From contig NC_066323.1 in NCBI RefSeq assembly GCF_022539315.1, positions 18,527,719 to 18,591,718 of the forward strand: a stretch of 64,000 bases of DNA. The letters run 5' to 3'. Below the pieces are notes generated by a model, which did not search any database, was not told the DNA's origin, and saw only the letters and a list, made by a program, of their open reading frames with translations. The DNA is from Serinus canaria (Eukaryota; Chordata; Aves; Passeriformes; Fringillidae). Shown here piece by piece: positions 25,106 through 39,800 of this stretch. A program made the translations under genes and the position numbers. Every line of letters starts with the position of its first letter. Position 1 is the stretch's first letter.

Positions 25106-27703
25106 CCCAGGATTTAATGGCATGCTGCGAGCACACCCTGCGGCCCAGCCTCCACCTGCCGTGCAGCCCCCGCCCCGAAGGGCACTGCAGGGGCGCTGAG
25201 GCCGGGCCGCTCCCGGGCCCGCAGCACCCCCAGGCCGGCCCCACTCCATTCCCAATGCCAGGTAACTTTCTCCCGCCTCTCTAACACCCATCAGCCACGG
25301 GCAGTGTAGTGCTGCCCCTGGGATCTCACGGAGATATGCGAGGGGAAAGCGTCTGTCACGAAACCCGTTCTGTCATGTATTTGCTCCGAGTTGTCTTTGA
25401 ACACAGCAGGTCCAGAGATGCCATCGCTTCCGGAGCGCATCCCTCTCCGGGAGCTGGCGAGCTCTTTACAAACACAGTCCCGCCACATCAAAACCGCCGA
25501 GTCAGGAAACTGGATCTGCTCTCCGCCAGCGGTAAACAGGAGGAGCAGGCCTCGGGTCTGACTCGGTAGATCAACATAACACCAGAACCAGAAGAAAGGG
25601 AAGATAAAAGGCAAACAGTTCTAGCTAGAGACCTATTTTCTGCTGACAGAAGTCAGCATCGGCTGGCTGAAGGGCCAGAGGAATGTCCAGCTTGTCCTGC
25701 AGGACAGGGAACCAGCAGAAAACCCTCACTGCTCTCTGAGTAAATGACCAGCATGAGCTGAACAAATAGCATCTCAAAGTGCTTTCCCATGCCGGGACAA
25801 AAGAACAGATTTAATAACCATTTAACAGCCATTTCCTCCCCACTGTACAACCGAGTGCACTGTGATTTTAGTTCCACTTAGCTTACATTAGTCATCACCA
25901 CAGGTGAATTTGAGAGGAAAGTCAGGCAGCAACAGAAGCCCCTCACAAAGCTGACATATAAGAAATTAAAAAAAAAAAAAAATCAGATCTCTGAGTTTAC
26001 TGGTCCCATACTTACAGGTCTAGTAGCCAGAAACACTGAAGGAAACACCTTTGTGGAGAAAGATACACTTTGAAGTAAGACCTGTTCCCCCTCCTTCTCT
26101 TAGATCTTAAAAGGATTTTCTAAACTCCTGCTCTCCAGCATATTCAGAACCAGTAATTTCTTTGACTTACTGGATCTTCTGTGTGTTCTCGAGCCACCAA
26201 CAAAAGACTAATAAAAATACCAGGGAAAAGCCTTCCCAGACATCCAGGTGCAAATGATTGACCCTCCCCCAAAGCTGAAATCACACAGAAATTATCCTGA
26301 TCACAAACACCTGGAACTGGCCAGGTTCCTTTAGCAGCAAAACACTCAGTGCAGAGCAAACATTGTGCCTCTTGCAACTGAAGCTAAGGTGAGACACCTG
26401 TGACTAATGGACAGCACTGAGGAACAGGTATGTTAGGGGAGAGCACTGATGGAACTCTGAAGTCAGCTGTGGTCTTAATTAACTGCTCCCAGCATCTTAA
26501 TCAACACCAGTTTACAGAAGCAAAGAGATATAAGTGTGAAGTTCTTGATTCTGTTTTGCAGAGTGTAGGGTGGGTAAGTCTATATTAATAAATGTGGGCC
26601 TTGCATTCCAACTTTCCAGGGAAATTTAAACCAGGGACACTGAAAAGCAGATTTAAAGCAAAAATAAGAAAAATAAAACACAGTTGGTTTTACATGCAAA
26701 ATGTAATTAGCTGATGCAACTCACTTCAGCAAAAACTTACATGAGATTCAGGAAAATATCTGACATTTACATGGATAATGAGAATATCCAGATCAACAAG
26801 AGAAAACAAAGTTTGCAGAATGCAATCTCATTTCTTAGAGCATAAACCAACTGCTGGCAGATGGATGTTGGGAAAGGCTCCTCAGGGAAGGCTGCGCCAT
26901 AATTTCCTCCTTAATTTTCCTGCACCTTCTTTTGAAGCAGTTGCCTACAGGAAACTAGATTAAATACAGACTCTGTCTGGACTTGTATTTCTGTTTGGCA
27001 TTCCATATAGGGAGCTTTAAGCAATTCACTGACAGTGCACATTTATCTCATCTTTAATACCATGGTTATTAAGCATGTTGCTAGAAAGCTAATACTGTGT
27101 ATCAGCATTGTCAATGGTGTGGGAGACAACTTGTGAGACTTTTAATGGTACAGAAAGCAAATGTAAAAGCCACATGGGGACAGTGCAAACACTGAAAAAA
27201 TTCACTGGCTGAATTTGGTAAAGCATCAATGCAAAAGCAACCAAAAGGAAATAAAATCAGTTTTGCACAGTCTGCTGAGAAACTTTGATGAATCACCCAT
27301 GACTGCAAGCCAGCCTTCCAGGCTAGGATTTTGTTCACTGGCACTTCAAAGTCACAGACTCTGACACTGAATAAGTCCAGGCAGGCTGCATAAACCCTCA
27401 TTGAAGCTCTCACCAGTGCTGAAAGCAACCAACCATTTTACTAGGCAGCCCTGAAAGCAGAAGTCATGATATGGCAGATGTCCTGTCATCCTCTGGTAGC
27501 TTGAGTAAGAACCAGGTGTTGTGTTTGCCCCATTCAAGGTGAATCTTGTAATAAGCAATAGAGATTCCTGATGTCATGTCCACTGACCTCAGGGCTGATC
27601 CCTGGAAGACCATGTATGAACTGAGAACATGCAGATTACTAGAAACTTAGTCCTACATTTGTAATTGAAGCCAGACAACACAGCTCCTTTGTCAGCCTGT
27701 TCT
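25106..27703. other. Intergenic region between SAG and DGKD
   Basis: The CpG-rich shoulder continues to about 25570; the rest is AT-richer and holds a 14-A run at about 25969. No exon is recognised. Confidence 0.65.
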
Positions 27704-27709
27704 TTTAAT
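27704..27709 (-). terminator. SAG candidate polyadenylation signal ATTAAA
   Basis: ATTAAA begins on the last base of the SAG stop codon (TGATTAAAAG). I see no AATAAA on this strand in the next few kilobases. Weaker ATTAAA hexamers lie near 27052 and 25810, so the site is uncertain. Confidence 0.3.
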
Positions 27710-27802
27710 CACTCATCAGTTGAGGGTGAATTCTTGTCCTCTTCATCAGGTGTATTTTTTAGCTTCTGACGAGCAAACTCCTCAAATACAAGCTCTGCTT
27801 CA
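27709..27802 (-). CDS. SAG: SAG exon 16, coding part with stop
   Basis: Encodes [20 protein letters not shown] and then [10 protein letters not shown], with TGA at 27709-27711. The acidic tail after the FARQ polar-core Arg is typical of S-arrestin. The acceptor is ttcattgcag. Confidence 0.95.
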
Positions 27803-30800
27803 CTGCAATGAAAGAAACACAGGCCCTTCAAAATGATGTTACCCTATTTTTACACCAGTAGGCTGTAGGCAACACACAGGATGAAGAGAGAAGCCCAGAA
27901 CAGACTGGAAGTGTTTCCTTTGTGTCAAAGTGATTTGGTTCACATTCCCACAGGCACCATCTTCACTGGTGCTATTCTAGCTAAAATGAAAAGCAGCTGA
28001 TTGAGCAAGTCAAGGCACAAACTGAGGATGTTTTTCATTTGTACTGAATCATGTCCATTCCAGATACATATTTATCAGCTAGCTGAACAGCCTAGAGCTT
28101 GCAAGGGGCTTTGTCCAGGAATAAAATGTGAAACATTTCACCCTTATTCCTTATATACTAAAATAGAGGCACATGGTCAAACCTAATAAGTTCCTTACAC
28201 TTCCAGCTTTATTAAAGCACAAACACTTCCCTCCTGGGTGTGTTTGTGCTGTCAGGCAAAACACGATCTCTTAATCTATCTTCACATATTCACTGCTGTT
28301 TAACTCAGAGCAGTCATCTGTCAGGCCACAGTAACTTGCTCACTTTGAATTTTAAGCTGGGGATTTTTGGATAGTTTAGAGGAGTTTTAAAAAGAGTCAA
28401 TGCACAAGTGTAGCTAGAATGTGAAATACTAAAAGAAACTTACCCATCCTTCCCTGCAGTCACAAGCATGCAGCAAAGGAGGAAAAGAGACACACCGGGT
28501 AGTCAGAACAGAAGATTGCTAAAACACTTGCAAAATGTTTAATGCAAAAAACGTACAGACTGACAAGTCAGAGCAGTGACAAGAAGCAGGATTTGCAGCA
28601 GTACAAGTAGAATTCCAGAAAGTCTCAAAATGTGCCTAACTACACCTAATGAGGCAAATCTCGATCTCTCAAATGGAAAAACATTCCAGCAACGCTGCCC
28701 AAGCTATCTGAAGGGCTGAGGAACAAAGACAGATTTTCCCATCAACACTTGCTCATGGTCACAGCTGTGAGAGACATCTGTGCACACACCTGGACTCTGA
28801 GCTGACAGTGCTTGCATGACATGATGTCACCTTTAACTGCTCTATCACTGTGACTGAAGAAGTCAGCTTAGACTTAGATGAGAAGACAATGCTTTTGTTC
28901 AATAAACCTGAAGACATTAAAATTAGAGGTCAAAGTACAGAAACACCTCAGGGATCTCTCAGCAGATGGGTCAAGGCTTTTGGAGCAACACTCCTGATTT
29001 CATCTTGCCCTAAAAATGGTTTCAAGTCTTTTGGCATTTGTGTTTCTTTAGTGGGATCTTTCCTAACCACACTATAACAAATCCTGATTACTAGCAGAAC
29101 TCCTTGAAAAGCTGTTTCAGCACAGCCTAAAATAAGCAGGAGACTGTATTTGCAGGGATTTTATTGTTCTCAGTTATTTTAGGAAGGCATAGTCACTTAA
29201 CTTACTTATTTCTCATGGCTTTGGGTCAGGGAGCAAAGCACCCTTGTTCTACAGAAGCAAAAATCTGGGGCACTTCAGTGACTGGATAACTCAGATGGAG
29301 ACTTCCCATCCACAACACACACTGCTGGAAAAGTCAGCATTAAAAGTATGCCAAAGGGGGCCACTCCAGCCAAAATGCCTCAAAGGATGGCTCATGTAAA
29401 GACACTCCTGATGGAATCTCTCCAGACCAGGACAGAAGCCAAGATCAAGTCTGGAAAGTCTCAGGGCATGTATGCTTGATTGACATGGATTTAAAATGAA
29501 ACACTTAGAACTTCTAAAATTTCCAACATATAAAGCATCATTCTCATTCCATTTTTTCTCCTTTAGTCTGCTCTCTTTCCCCTCTTGGAGGTACTTTCAT
29601 TACTATGGGAACAGTGATATCAGATGTGGGTGAAGCTGAGCAAGATCCCACTAGTGATCTGAAACTGATTTTACAAAATGGAGTGAGGGGGGAAATAGGT
29701 ATTGTTTCAATTGGGCATACATATACTTAACTGTCAGATAAATGATTACTGAGTCAATACATAGGTAATGTGGCAGCAGAGTAGTGCTTATAATGTACCT
29801 CAGATGGAAGATTACATTCAAAGATGCACCACTGCACCTTCAGGCTGTAACACTAACTCCAACATGCTCCAATTGCATGCTAGCAGGAGTTAGGTCCACT
29901 CCAGAGTTTTCTGGCTGTCCCGTGGCTTATTTAATATTATAATATTGAAAAATTCTCAGAAATTGGGTAGAATTTTGCTTCTTTTAATTAGCATTCCATC
30001 AATTGTTTTGAGGGTTGGGATGGGAGGGGGATTGATGAGGGTCCAGAATACCATCGTCCTCTCAGGGGAGGGTTTTCTGGAATCTTTTATTATGCAGCCA
30101 CAGAAATTATTCCATATAATTCAAGTCATAACATGTGGTAATTTTCAGTATAAACTTTCTTTTAACCTCTCTTAACTTGATGGGGGAGAAAAGAAAAAGA
30201 GAGTGGGTTTTGTTATTTTCTAAGACATTCAGTGCTTCAAAATGTCCTAATTTCTGAAAGTCACAATACCAAAACAAGGAAAGTATTCCTTTACTTTACT
30301 GTTAGAAGGACAAAGCATTCCTGGGTTTCTTGAAAACAGCCCTTTTGTGCAAGTTTAATCAGGGAGCAGATAAATTACCATTTGTTGAACAACAGCCAAA
30401 ACAAAGGCCAGTGTCCAAGACATAGGCCCACAAAACGTAAAACATCAGAAGATTGTCAGGAAAACCCCACACCAAAGAATTCATGCTGAGACCACAGCCT
30501 TGAGGAAAGCTCAGCAGGAACTTCTGGGCTAACTGCTGACCAGGAAAGGTCTTGGAAGCATGAAGAGACACAGCCCAGTTTGAATTTATCTTTAAAAGAA
30601 ACAGATCCTTACACTTTTTTTTGTCAACAGGCAGAACAGACAGACTGCCAATGTGACAGGAGCTGCTTTGCCTAAAAATAACCACATGTGAACCACATGG
30701 GTCCAAAACAGTCACAAAACCAGCACACATGAAACATGCAAATCCTGGCCTAGCAGAAGATCAAGAGAAGGAAGCAATAAACACAGGGAAGGAAAGGTAG

Positions 30801-33800
30801 AGAGCTGCTTCTTTTCTGTCTCCTGCAGGCACACGGAAGAAAGATCAAGTGATCTGCAATAGCCATGCACTGTGACAGACCTGCTGTTTACTGAGTGATG
30901 AATGCTTCAGAGCTTGCTCACAGACAGCTGGAGAGGGCAAAGCCATCTGCTGTGAAACAGAGCACACAGCACTTGCTCAAACTTGCCCTGGCTTGGCCCT
31001 GAAAAAATTACCTCATGTTCTTGGGAAGCTTATGTTTCTGAGGTGCCCTGTACTCCAGTCAGCCCAGCATGATTAAATGCATTGATGCTATTCATTTTAG
31101 TTCTGCCATAAATCACCTTGGCTAGAGAAAAGGATATTCCCCCACTGCAAAATAAATCACAATATGTGGCATTTTTTAATCCCACTCCAGTTTTAACTCC
31201 TTAAGATGGCTCCTCTGACTTCTTTCTGTTCTTCCAGCTGTGCCTTAAGACAGTCAAGTGAGCAGGAAGGTGCAATAGGCAAACTGGTCACTACTGACTC
31301 ATCAATAAAAACAAAAGGGAATGGAAAAAGAAGATAAGGAGTGATCTCAAAACTCTCTGTGCATGCACCTCTGCCTACACTCACTGCAGAGGCTGCTGAA
31401 CAAGCCAACAAATTCCATTTTTTGGGACCTTCGAGATTCCAAACACTGTTTGTTGAAGCTCCATCTCTGCAATTAAGCCTGGATTTGCTTGATTCCAAAT
31501 TAGATGGCATTTCACTAATGAAGCACGTTATGTTTCTCAGAGTTCATGAGCTAAAGTGGTAGAAGAAAAAATTTTAAAAGCCTGAACGTGCAACTGGGAA
31601 AAGTGATGAAGCACAGTGCATGGAAAACTACCAACCAATAAAGCTGAAAAGTGTTTCAGTTTACCAGCTTCATATGGGAGACTGTTTTATTCCCTGTAAT
31701 AAGTTCAGATATCACATTCCAGCACAGTTTTCAAGTCAGCTATTCAGGCTTCAGAGGAATTTTCTGTTGTGTTAAGAGTATCTGTTTTTAAGAAAAAGCA
31801 TTTATTTCCTGTGTTAACCATTTGCAGGGCTTTCCCAGGGGACAGCTCCTGAAATTACCTGCATTTTTTTTTTTTGGTTTATAAGAAACCTGGTATTTCC
31901 ATCTGTACAAAATGCATGGAACATAGCTGACACTTCTGACAGCAGGCTCCTAGAAGACTTTTGATGTAGCAAACAACATGTGGGCTGTGCCTCTGGCAAG
32001 AGGATGTGCTGGGGGAAGTGATCTGAGAAATACTGCAGGTCTCCATTTTCCTGGTAAAGTCCTCTGCTCACATCCTTTTGAGTGTACTGTATAAAGGAGT
32101 ACATCATCCCTCCTCTGAAATGATCTTAGGAGGGAGAATTGCTGACTTCCATTTTTCTTCATATTACAAATGCTTCTGCCAAAAGTATAAAGTAATAAAA
32201 ATGGGTTGTTGGCGTTTTTAACACCAAAAAAGTCATGTAATAAAAATGTAAAATTCTTTACAGTTGCCTAAACCTTTGGATGAGCCTTGTTAGAAGTTTT
32301 CAAGCTTTCCTTGGTGTTCATGAAAGCTCCTGAGCTGCCCAGAGGCACTAGATGGCCCTCACCAGCCACACTCCTGGGATCACCAGTGCCATCCCAGCCT
32401 CCACCACTTCTGTGCCAAGAGAATGTCCTGGCACTGCTCACAGCAGGGCCTTTCCCAGGGAAAATTAGCTTCCTGTAGTGCAACTATCACAGGAGAGATA
32501 AAAGCTACCTTTGCCCACTCCAGCATATACACAATTAGCAAAGCCTGATTCCCAACCAGAGCATCTGAATGTGGAATGGATCACCAGCTCTCTTCTCATT
32601 GCTCACACTTGATTCCTCCAACAACTTCACACAGTAAGGACTCAAGTCACTCCTTTCTAATACTTCCAGTATAGACCAAAGCATTTATCTCAGGATAACT
32701 CTTCTCAAAGGTTCCACTGTCAGTTTCATGTCAAAGTTTCATGTTTTAGAAACAGCAGCTTTAAGTCAGTTTGGGCACAAAGAGAAAATGAAAAGAAAAA
32801 AAAAATAAAAAAGAGCACAAAAGCAGCCATGGCTTTTGTTTGAAACCCACTAAACTTTGTCCCAGTATAGAGAGTAGGACAAGACAGCTCATCTGTAACA
32901 GCCCCAGCAGGAAAGGGCTGGTGTGTCCAGTGGTCAAGAGAGGCTTCAGATGCTGTACAGGAGCTTCTGATTTGGTGTGAGCACCTTGCAATCCTGGTGC
33001 TCACCGCTGGTGAACAGAGCCAGCCAGGGCCTGAGGAAGTGGGAGGATGCTCTGACAGCCTGTGGTTTTGGCATCTGATCCCAAGCCTCAAGATGCCTGG
33101 GTAAGGCTTGCTCCTCACACTGTTACAGAGGTCCCTCCCTTCCACACAGAGACCTAACATTGAAGAGATGTTGGTCTTGGATAACCACTGATCAAGAAGG
33201 CCACATCACAGATACCATGGCAAATGCCACATCAAGGTAACAGGGACTCAAGAATCATCAGTAGTTTTATCACCTCTTCACTTTGCTTAAAAGTATTTTG
33301 GCTTTGTACAATGCTCATGAGTGTTAGGTATTTTCTGTGTCAGATTTTTTATTTTTTGCTTATACTGCAATCCGGCTGGGAATTGCTGACAGCTTCATAT
33401 AGAATATTTTACACTGCAGTCATAGGATTTAACTGTGCAGAGCTTCCTCAAACCCCTGTTGTCTGAACTGTGACTTCATACATGAAAGATGAAAGGGAAC
33501 ATGACTCTTTTCCATTTTCTCCTATCTTTGCATCCCTGCTCTCTGTTATTTAGTGCCTGGAGGTTGAGACATACACACACACACATATATAGATGCACAA
33601 ACACACAGAACAGCTCCATACTGGAGCCTTGTAGGCTCTGAAGGCTTCCTGTAGCACAAATCACTCTAAGCCTTACAGTGGTAAGATTTCACCAGAGCCT
33701 GTTATTGAACAAAGGCAAAAACCAGGTGTAACTGACCTGCTGGGTTCTTTTCCTCAGGTTTGGGGTGCATGAGACGAAATGGCAGCTCTGTGCCCACTTC

Positions 33801-36800
33801 ACTTCAGGGAGAAGAAAGAATGCATCAGATCCACAGCTCCACACACATACCTGGTTCAGCCTCCTTCCTCCTTAGGCCAGCCTGAGCCCTCAGCTCCAGC
33901 TTCACCCATTCTTTTGTATTTTTCTAATCATAATTTTCCTCTCAAAAAAAGTGAAGCTCAAATTTCTCCACAAATATCCCAGGCATATTCACTTACATAG
34001 ACTGGGTTTATTGTGTGCTGAATGTACTTGCATGTATATAAAATCAAAAGATATTTTTGTAATAGCTTCATTTTCACAGGAGAAGCACAAACTACTTGCT
34101 TCTTACAGCTTAAGTGACAGGTTTTTTTTAGAGAGGTGAGAATGGCAATTAAAAAAAGAGTATAAAGAGATTAACTAACAACTAGGACTGCATGGTCTGA
34201 AAAGGAAGATGACAATTACCTGGAAGTGAGGTCTCCCAGTATGCTACAAAAGAAAACAAGGAGTAAAAGTATTTAATGTCTCTCTATTCTGGTGCTCCAA
34301 AAAGTGCTGTTTAATTGGTGGACTACTGAAATCACTTTCCTCATGTACTGTTCTCTACTTGCCACAAATTCAACTGAAGTTCTTTTTAAAAAAGGTAGCC
34401 TTACTTTTTCATGTCATTCCCATGGACAAAGAGTCCAAGTTTTCGAACTCCTGACCAAGTGTTAGGCATGGCTCCTTTTCCAAGAGCCAAAAGGCAAGTG
34501 GATGACCACAAAAAGCAGGAGGCATTTTATCACACCTTAGGCAACTCTTTGATGCATTTTTATACTAGAATAAAACATAGATAAATGAACTACAAAGGTA
34601 AAGAGTGACTAGCATCAACTGAGAGTCACTATCCTGGTCCTTTTTTTTGCACTGTATCCTGGATTTAACTCATGTTGATAACATCAGCTTTACCCAGACA
34701 CCCAGAAAGGTTCTGTACTGGCGGAGTACAGAACCTGAGCTACAGTATTTATGACTCTCGGGCAGATGTTTTCACCTTCTGCTCTGGGAGAACAACAATG
34801 CCAACATAAAAGGTTCACACAAAGTTTCACCTCACTTCTCACAAAATAGCTTATAGCTTTGAAACAAAAATTGCAATGCAAACCAGAGGTTCCTACATCA
34901 ACCATGAAGTTATATGGTATCTAAGGAGAGTAACACCAAAGGTTTGGCTCAGGACAAGTTCTATGGATAGGCCAAGACTGTTTTCCAGGCAATTTATGCT
35001 TTACAGGGAGCTTCATATCCTATAACATGTGCCCTTTCTCTTGGAGTGGACTGTTCTGGTCTCTCCTCACCCATCAATGACAAACACACTCCCCTCCCTT
35101 AACTCCAGGCAGATGTAGCAAAAAGTGTGTTACACTTACCCTGGAACTGTGAGCTTCACTTTGATCTTGTAGGAAACCAGAATCCCCATCACTGTCTTGT
35201 CTATTCCATCCTTAATGCTGCCAGAGGAAACAGAGCAGGGTGAGGTGGCACAGCAGTATAGCAACAACACACACCTGGAGCAAGAACTAGGGGGAACATC
35301 CTGGAAGTGGGAGGGCAGGCAAGCCTCAGGTACAGCCAATACCTCTCCAGATCTGTGATCCCTTTTCACCCTGAAGGAACATGATGGCTTTAGTAATGGT
35401 GCCACATGTATCCATCCAGGCACAACAAAGTCCTGAGGAAAGTGTCTCCTCCATGCTCCCCTCTTCTCTATAACTCTCCTGTTACCTGGGGCCATTTAAA
35501 ACTCCACTCACATGGTACTAGAAGCCAAGTTGGTGTCCTCATCCTTCAGTTTTCCATCCAGAGCTATTTCCCGTGTCTCCCGGTTATTTGCAAGCAAGGG
35601 CAGAACTGTCAGTGTCTTGGTCAGGCTACTGTTTGGCTGCACCTTTTCACTGAAAATAAGAAGGGAAGTGATACATTGTGGTTTGTTACACACCCAACTA
35701 GGAGAAGTTCCAAACAGATTACAAAGCCGCCCAAAAGAAGAGGAATTTATCTGTGCAAATTCAGTTGTCCACCTCTAATCTAGTCAGCAAAGTTCAATTT
35801 CTAATCAACAGAGAAAAACAAGCACTTATAAAAAATGCCTAATTTCACATTAAGGCAGAAAATTAGGTCAAAACCACAGAATAATGGAATAGTTTAGGTT
35901 GGAAAAGCCCTTTAAGATTATCAAGTCCAACCACTACCCCAACACTGCCAAGGCCACCAGTGAACCATGTCCCTAAGTGCTACATTGATTTTTCCTAATA
36001 TCTAATCTACACCTCCCCTAGTGCAGCTTGAGGCCACACCCTCTGAGCTGCAAAGCTCTGAATTTGGACAAAATGAATCCTAGTTGAGAATACCAATACT
36101 AAATGGAAAACATGTCCCTAAGCTACAGAGCAGAACACCAGACAAATATAAAGTACCTGGGTATGCTGAACCCTCCTCACGGTGTGAGGTTCAGAGCTGT
36201 ACTGCCAGTACAGCAAGAAGAAGCAAGTGGCTCTCTATAACATCTACAGACTCAAGGCTTCTGTGGGCTTTGTCAGGTCAGAAGAAACCAAATTAAATGC
36301 TCTTGCTAAGGCAAGAGTGTCCACGACTTCCAGTCAAACAGTAGCACCTTTCAGAAAAGTTTTGCATCTCTATTTAAAGATTTCCAGCAATTGGGAACCT
36401 TTCGCTGCCACCACTAAGCTCATCTAGCAGATAATTACTCCTCAAACCTCTTCTGCAACATCCCCATTCCCTGAAAAAACATGAGGATCTCTGCTGCTCT
36501 GGGAAAAGGGGACCAGCTGCATCTAAAGACTATGAGTGGTGTGGCACACACAAGGTAAGAAGAGAAAACTGTAACAGCAGGAGACTGCCAGACTGTAGTT
36601 TGAGAACCTCTCATCACTGATGATGAGGGCAATGAAAAGAGTGTGAAGGAGCAGGAGCATTCACTCACTGTGCTTCCTCAGCAGCCACCACTTTGGTGTA
36701 GAAGTCACTGGAGTACAGCACCACATTGGCCACCTGCTCCACTGAGGGAGAAAGAAGAAAGCAGACACTCAGGTGTGTGCACGCACCGCAAACAACACAG

Positions 36801-39800
36801 CTGCCGTCGCACACGTCCCAGGAATGGGAAACATGGTGAAGAAAGCAGAAAATCCCATCCATTTAGAGCCTGAAGGGACCATCAGGACAGAAAGCCTGAC
36901 CTGACCAGAGACCAACAGCACACCAATGGCTAAAGTCTGTCTTCCCTGAAAGGCACCTGGCCTTGATTTGGAGACAACAGAAAGTCAATAACACACAGTT
37001 TCTCCTGGGATCCTCTCTTTCCACTATAAAGATGTCCCTCTTCCTTCTCAGTTTGGGTCTGCTTTTATCTTTGGTCCTGATATCTCGTGTGCCTACAGCC
37101 CATGCATGGGCATTCAGGAGACAGCATCAGCACAGAGTCTGGGATAAGAAATGGCTTATGTTCTTCAATCCTACACAAAAAATCCCAGGGGAATTCTGAC
37201 TGAAACACTGAAGAGGAGAGAACCCTGGACCAACAAGGTCTTTTTAAGCCTAACAGAGGCATAAAAAAGAGCCTAAAAATATTTGGGTATCACAGGACAT
37301 CCCAGACTGGCAGTGAAACACCTTTCTCTGCTATAGTTCTGTAGGAGCCTCAGCCATTTTGTTCTCTCCCTGCCTTCTTTTCTCTATCCCATCCTTTGTC
37401 TTTCAGAGTGTCTTCCCCAGCTTGGAGCTTGTGGGATGAAAACATGTAGTGTCACATATAAAACACTGGCACAGCAATGAAGCTCAGCCTCTGCCCTCAG
37501 CTTCCTCAGGAGGAACAACACTGTTGCTGGCAGAGTTTCTCACACTGCCAGAGGTTTCTGGAACACCAGGCAAAGCTGTATGTTATCTAGGCACATTCAC
37601 AGTTAGCAGGAGCATCACACTGACAGGGAGCTCTTCCCACTGACCTCCCAATAAGGATGCATTTCCTCCACTTTTCCCAGACCTGTATTGCCCACTGCAG
37701 AGCCAGACCCCTTCTCTTTTTCTAGAGGGGAAAATCTGGTGCCTGAAATTAGGACATACAAGTAACTACAGGAATCAGGAGAAAAGCTACAGCACTCCAT
37801 TTGACGAACAGCAAAGAAACAGCAACACACAGTGGGGAGGAACAAATCCCTGATATACCCAACTGCCTTCTTAAACTGTTACAAGCACTAAGTTCTGTCT
37901 CTCTTTCAGATCTATTACACTCAAAGAATCTCAAACAACAGTAAAAACATACCCTGGACTTTGATCTTTTTCACTGTTTTGTCTGTGTTGTTGTTGATGG
38001 TGACAGTGACTGGAATGGGCTCACCATGGTAGTATACCTAGAAGGAATGTGATGCTCAGAAATCCAGCCAGGGGACTTCTTCCAAGCCCTAACCCCTCTA
38101 GTTCCCCCAGATTACACCTCACAGAGGCCAGACAGGGGAAATGACCCCCTCCCAGTGATTCATGACTTCCCCCTCCCTCAATGACTTCAAATGTGTTTGG
38201 TAGGGCGCCAACCACTCCTAGCAGTAGCCACTGATAGAAATTACATTAGAGCCCTTGAGTGCTGGGACAAGTCAGTCTCAGCTGGGAAAGCAGCAAATGC
38301 CCATTGGCCTGCAGATACCACAACCCCCAGCCCCAGGCAAATGCCCCCTCACCTCTTTACTGAGGCAGGCTTTCAGGTGCAGGGGCTTGTTGGACATGAA
38401 GAATTGCCAGGTGGTCTCTGCACAAGGCTGGGGTCCTGGGCTCTCTGGAGCATACTGCACCTTACGGATCAGCAGACGTGCAGAGTTCCTGGGAAGGAGC
38501 AGAGGACAGCATGGTGACACCCAGTGCTTGGCAGAGACAGTTCTGCATTCCCATGTGCTTACACCCAGGAAGTCACTGACAAGGGGGCAAAGCTGAACAA
38601 ACAACCCAGGTGCATCACTGGACCACCCATCCCCTTAAGGCAAAGCTGAAGAGAGACACATCCTGTTACCTCCTATGAATTCTCTCTTCCACATTTTCTG
38701 TTGAGAAAGCTTTCACCTCAAAGTCCACCCCACAAGTCTGCCAGACAGAGAAAGGACAGCTGTGAAATCAGGATCAGAAGACAGGAACATCTGCAGATGC
38801 TTCATATCTTTCTGCACACCAGAATTTGGCAGACTCCTGCCAGCTGCAAATTATTCTGGCCTCCCACCACTGTCACAGACATCCCTGACAACTGGTGTTG
38901 GCACATTCACCTGTCCTCCAGTGCTTCTGATAAATGAGACCTAATCCCAGCCTCTGAGAGATGACATCCCTGCTCCTGAAAGGCTTCCTGTGAGACCAGT
39001 GCTGGAAAGGTCACATCATAAGACTGACCAGTGTGCTACACTCTCTGGCCCACCCTGGGTTTCTGAACTGAATTTCTGAGGTGACTTTGTAATGCCAAGA
39101 GCAGCATCTAAGGAGTGGAAGTGATCATGCAAAGCTAACCTTTGCTTTAAGAGGTTTATAGCATCATGGGGCACCTGTGAGTCCCAGCTAATTCTCTACA
39201 GAGACATTTTTGCTAGAATAGAATTCCCTGGCTTTAAAGACAGGTTATCCTTTTTGCACTAGATTCTAACGACCCTCATCCCACTTTGCCCGGCTGATTG
39301 CCTAGTTCTGCTGTCCAGACAAACATCCAGTCAAGTATAAAAGGAATATTTTTAACAGTATCAGAAACCTTGCAGAACATATAATTAGTTAGTGACTTTT
39401 ACTACAGGGTTTTTGTTCTGTTTACTCATACGTACAAGCCAGCTCTTCTCTGCATTTAATTCAGGGCAGGTTTCAACATATGTTATTTATAGCAATCTGT
39501 GAGATTTTAGGCACTCTGTCTCCTTTTCTTTCATGTAGCCTCACAGCCACAATCATTTTATGTGCAGCCAAACCACAAATCATGTGATAGTCTTAAAGAA
39601 GCTACAACACTGCATATTTTGTAGTCTTGCTGCTATTTGTTTGGATTCCCTTTCTTATTCTGAGGATTTCAACTCCAATGCTGTGACACATACTTGTAGC
39701 CCTAAGTTCTTGTCATTTGTAAAATCAGTATCACCTTCTCCTACTCTCAAGCTAAACAAATTCCCATGTTTTTTTCCCATCTAACTTTCCTTAACCACAA

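Larger units (their letters stand above)
24140..25570. promoter_or_regulatory. CpG island and promoter region of DGKD
   Basis: Dense CpG and GC-rich DNA surround DGKD exon 1, strongest at about 24240-24900, with CpGs continuing to about 25570. No TATA box is obvious, as usual for such promoters. Plus-strand open frames here are products of GC bias, not genes. Confidence 0.8.
27803..33736 (-). other. SAG introns 15 and 14
   Basis: Noncoding apart from the 10-nt microexon at 28444-28453. Includes one CA/TA microsatellite and a T-rich run near 31866. No other feature is seen. Confidence 0.7.

Noticed and set aside
25969..25982. A14 run as a retroposed poly-A tail
   Set aside because: No adjacent processed gene copy or target-site duplication is visible.
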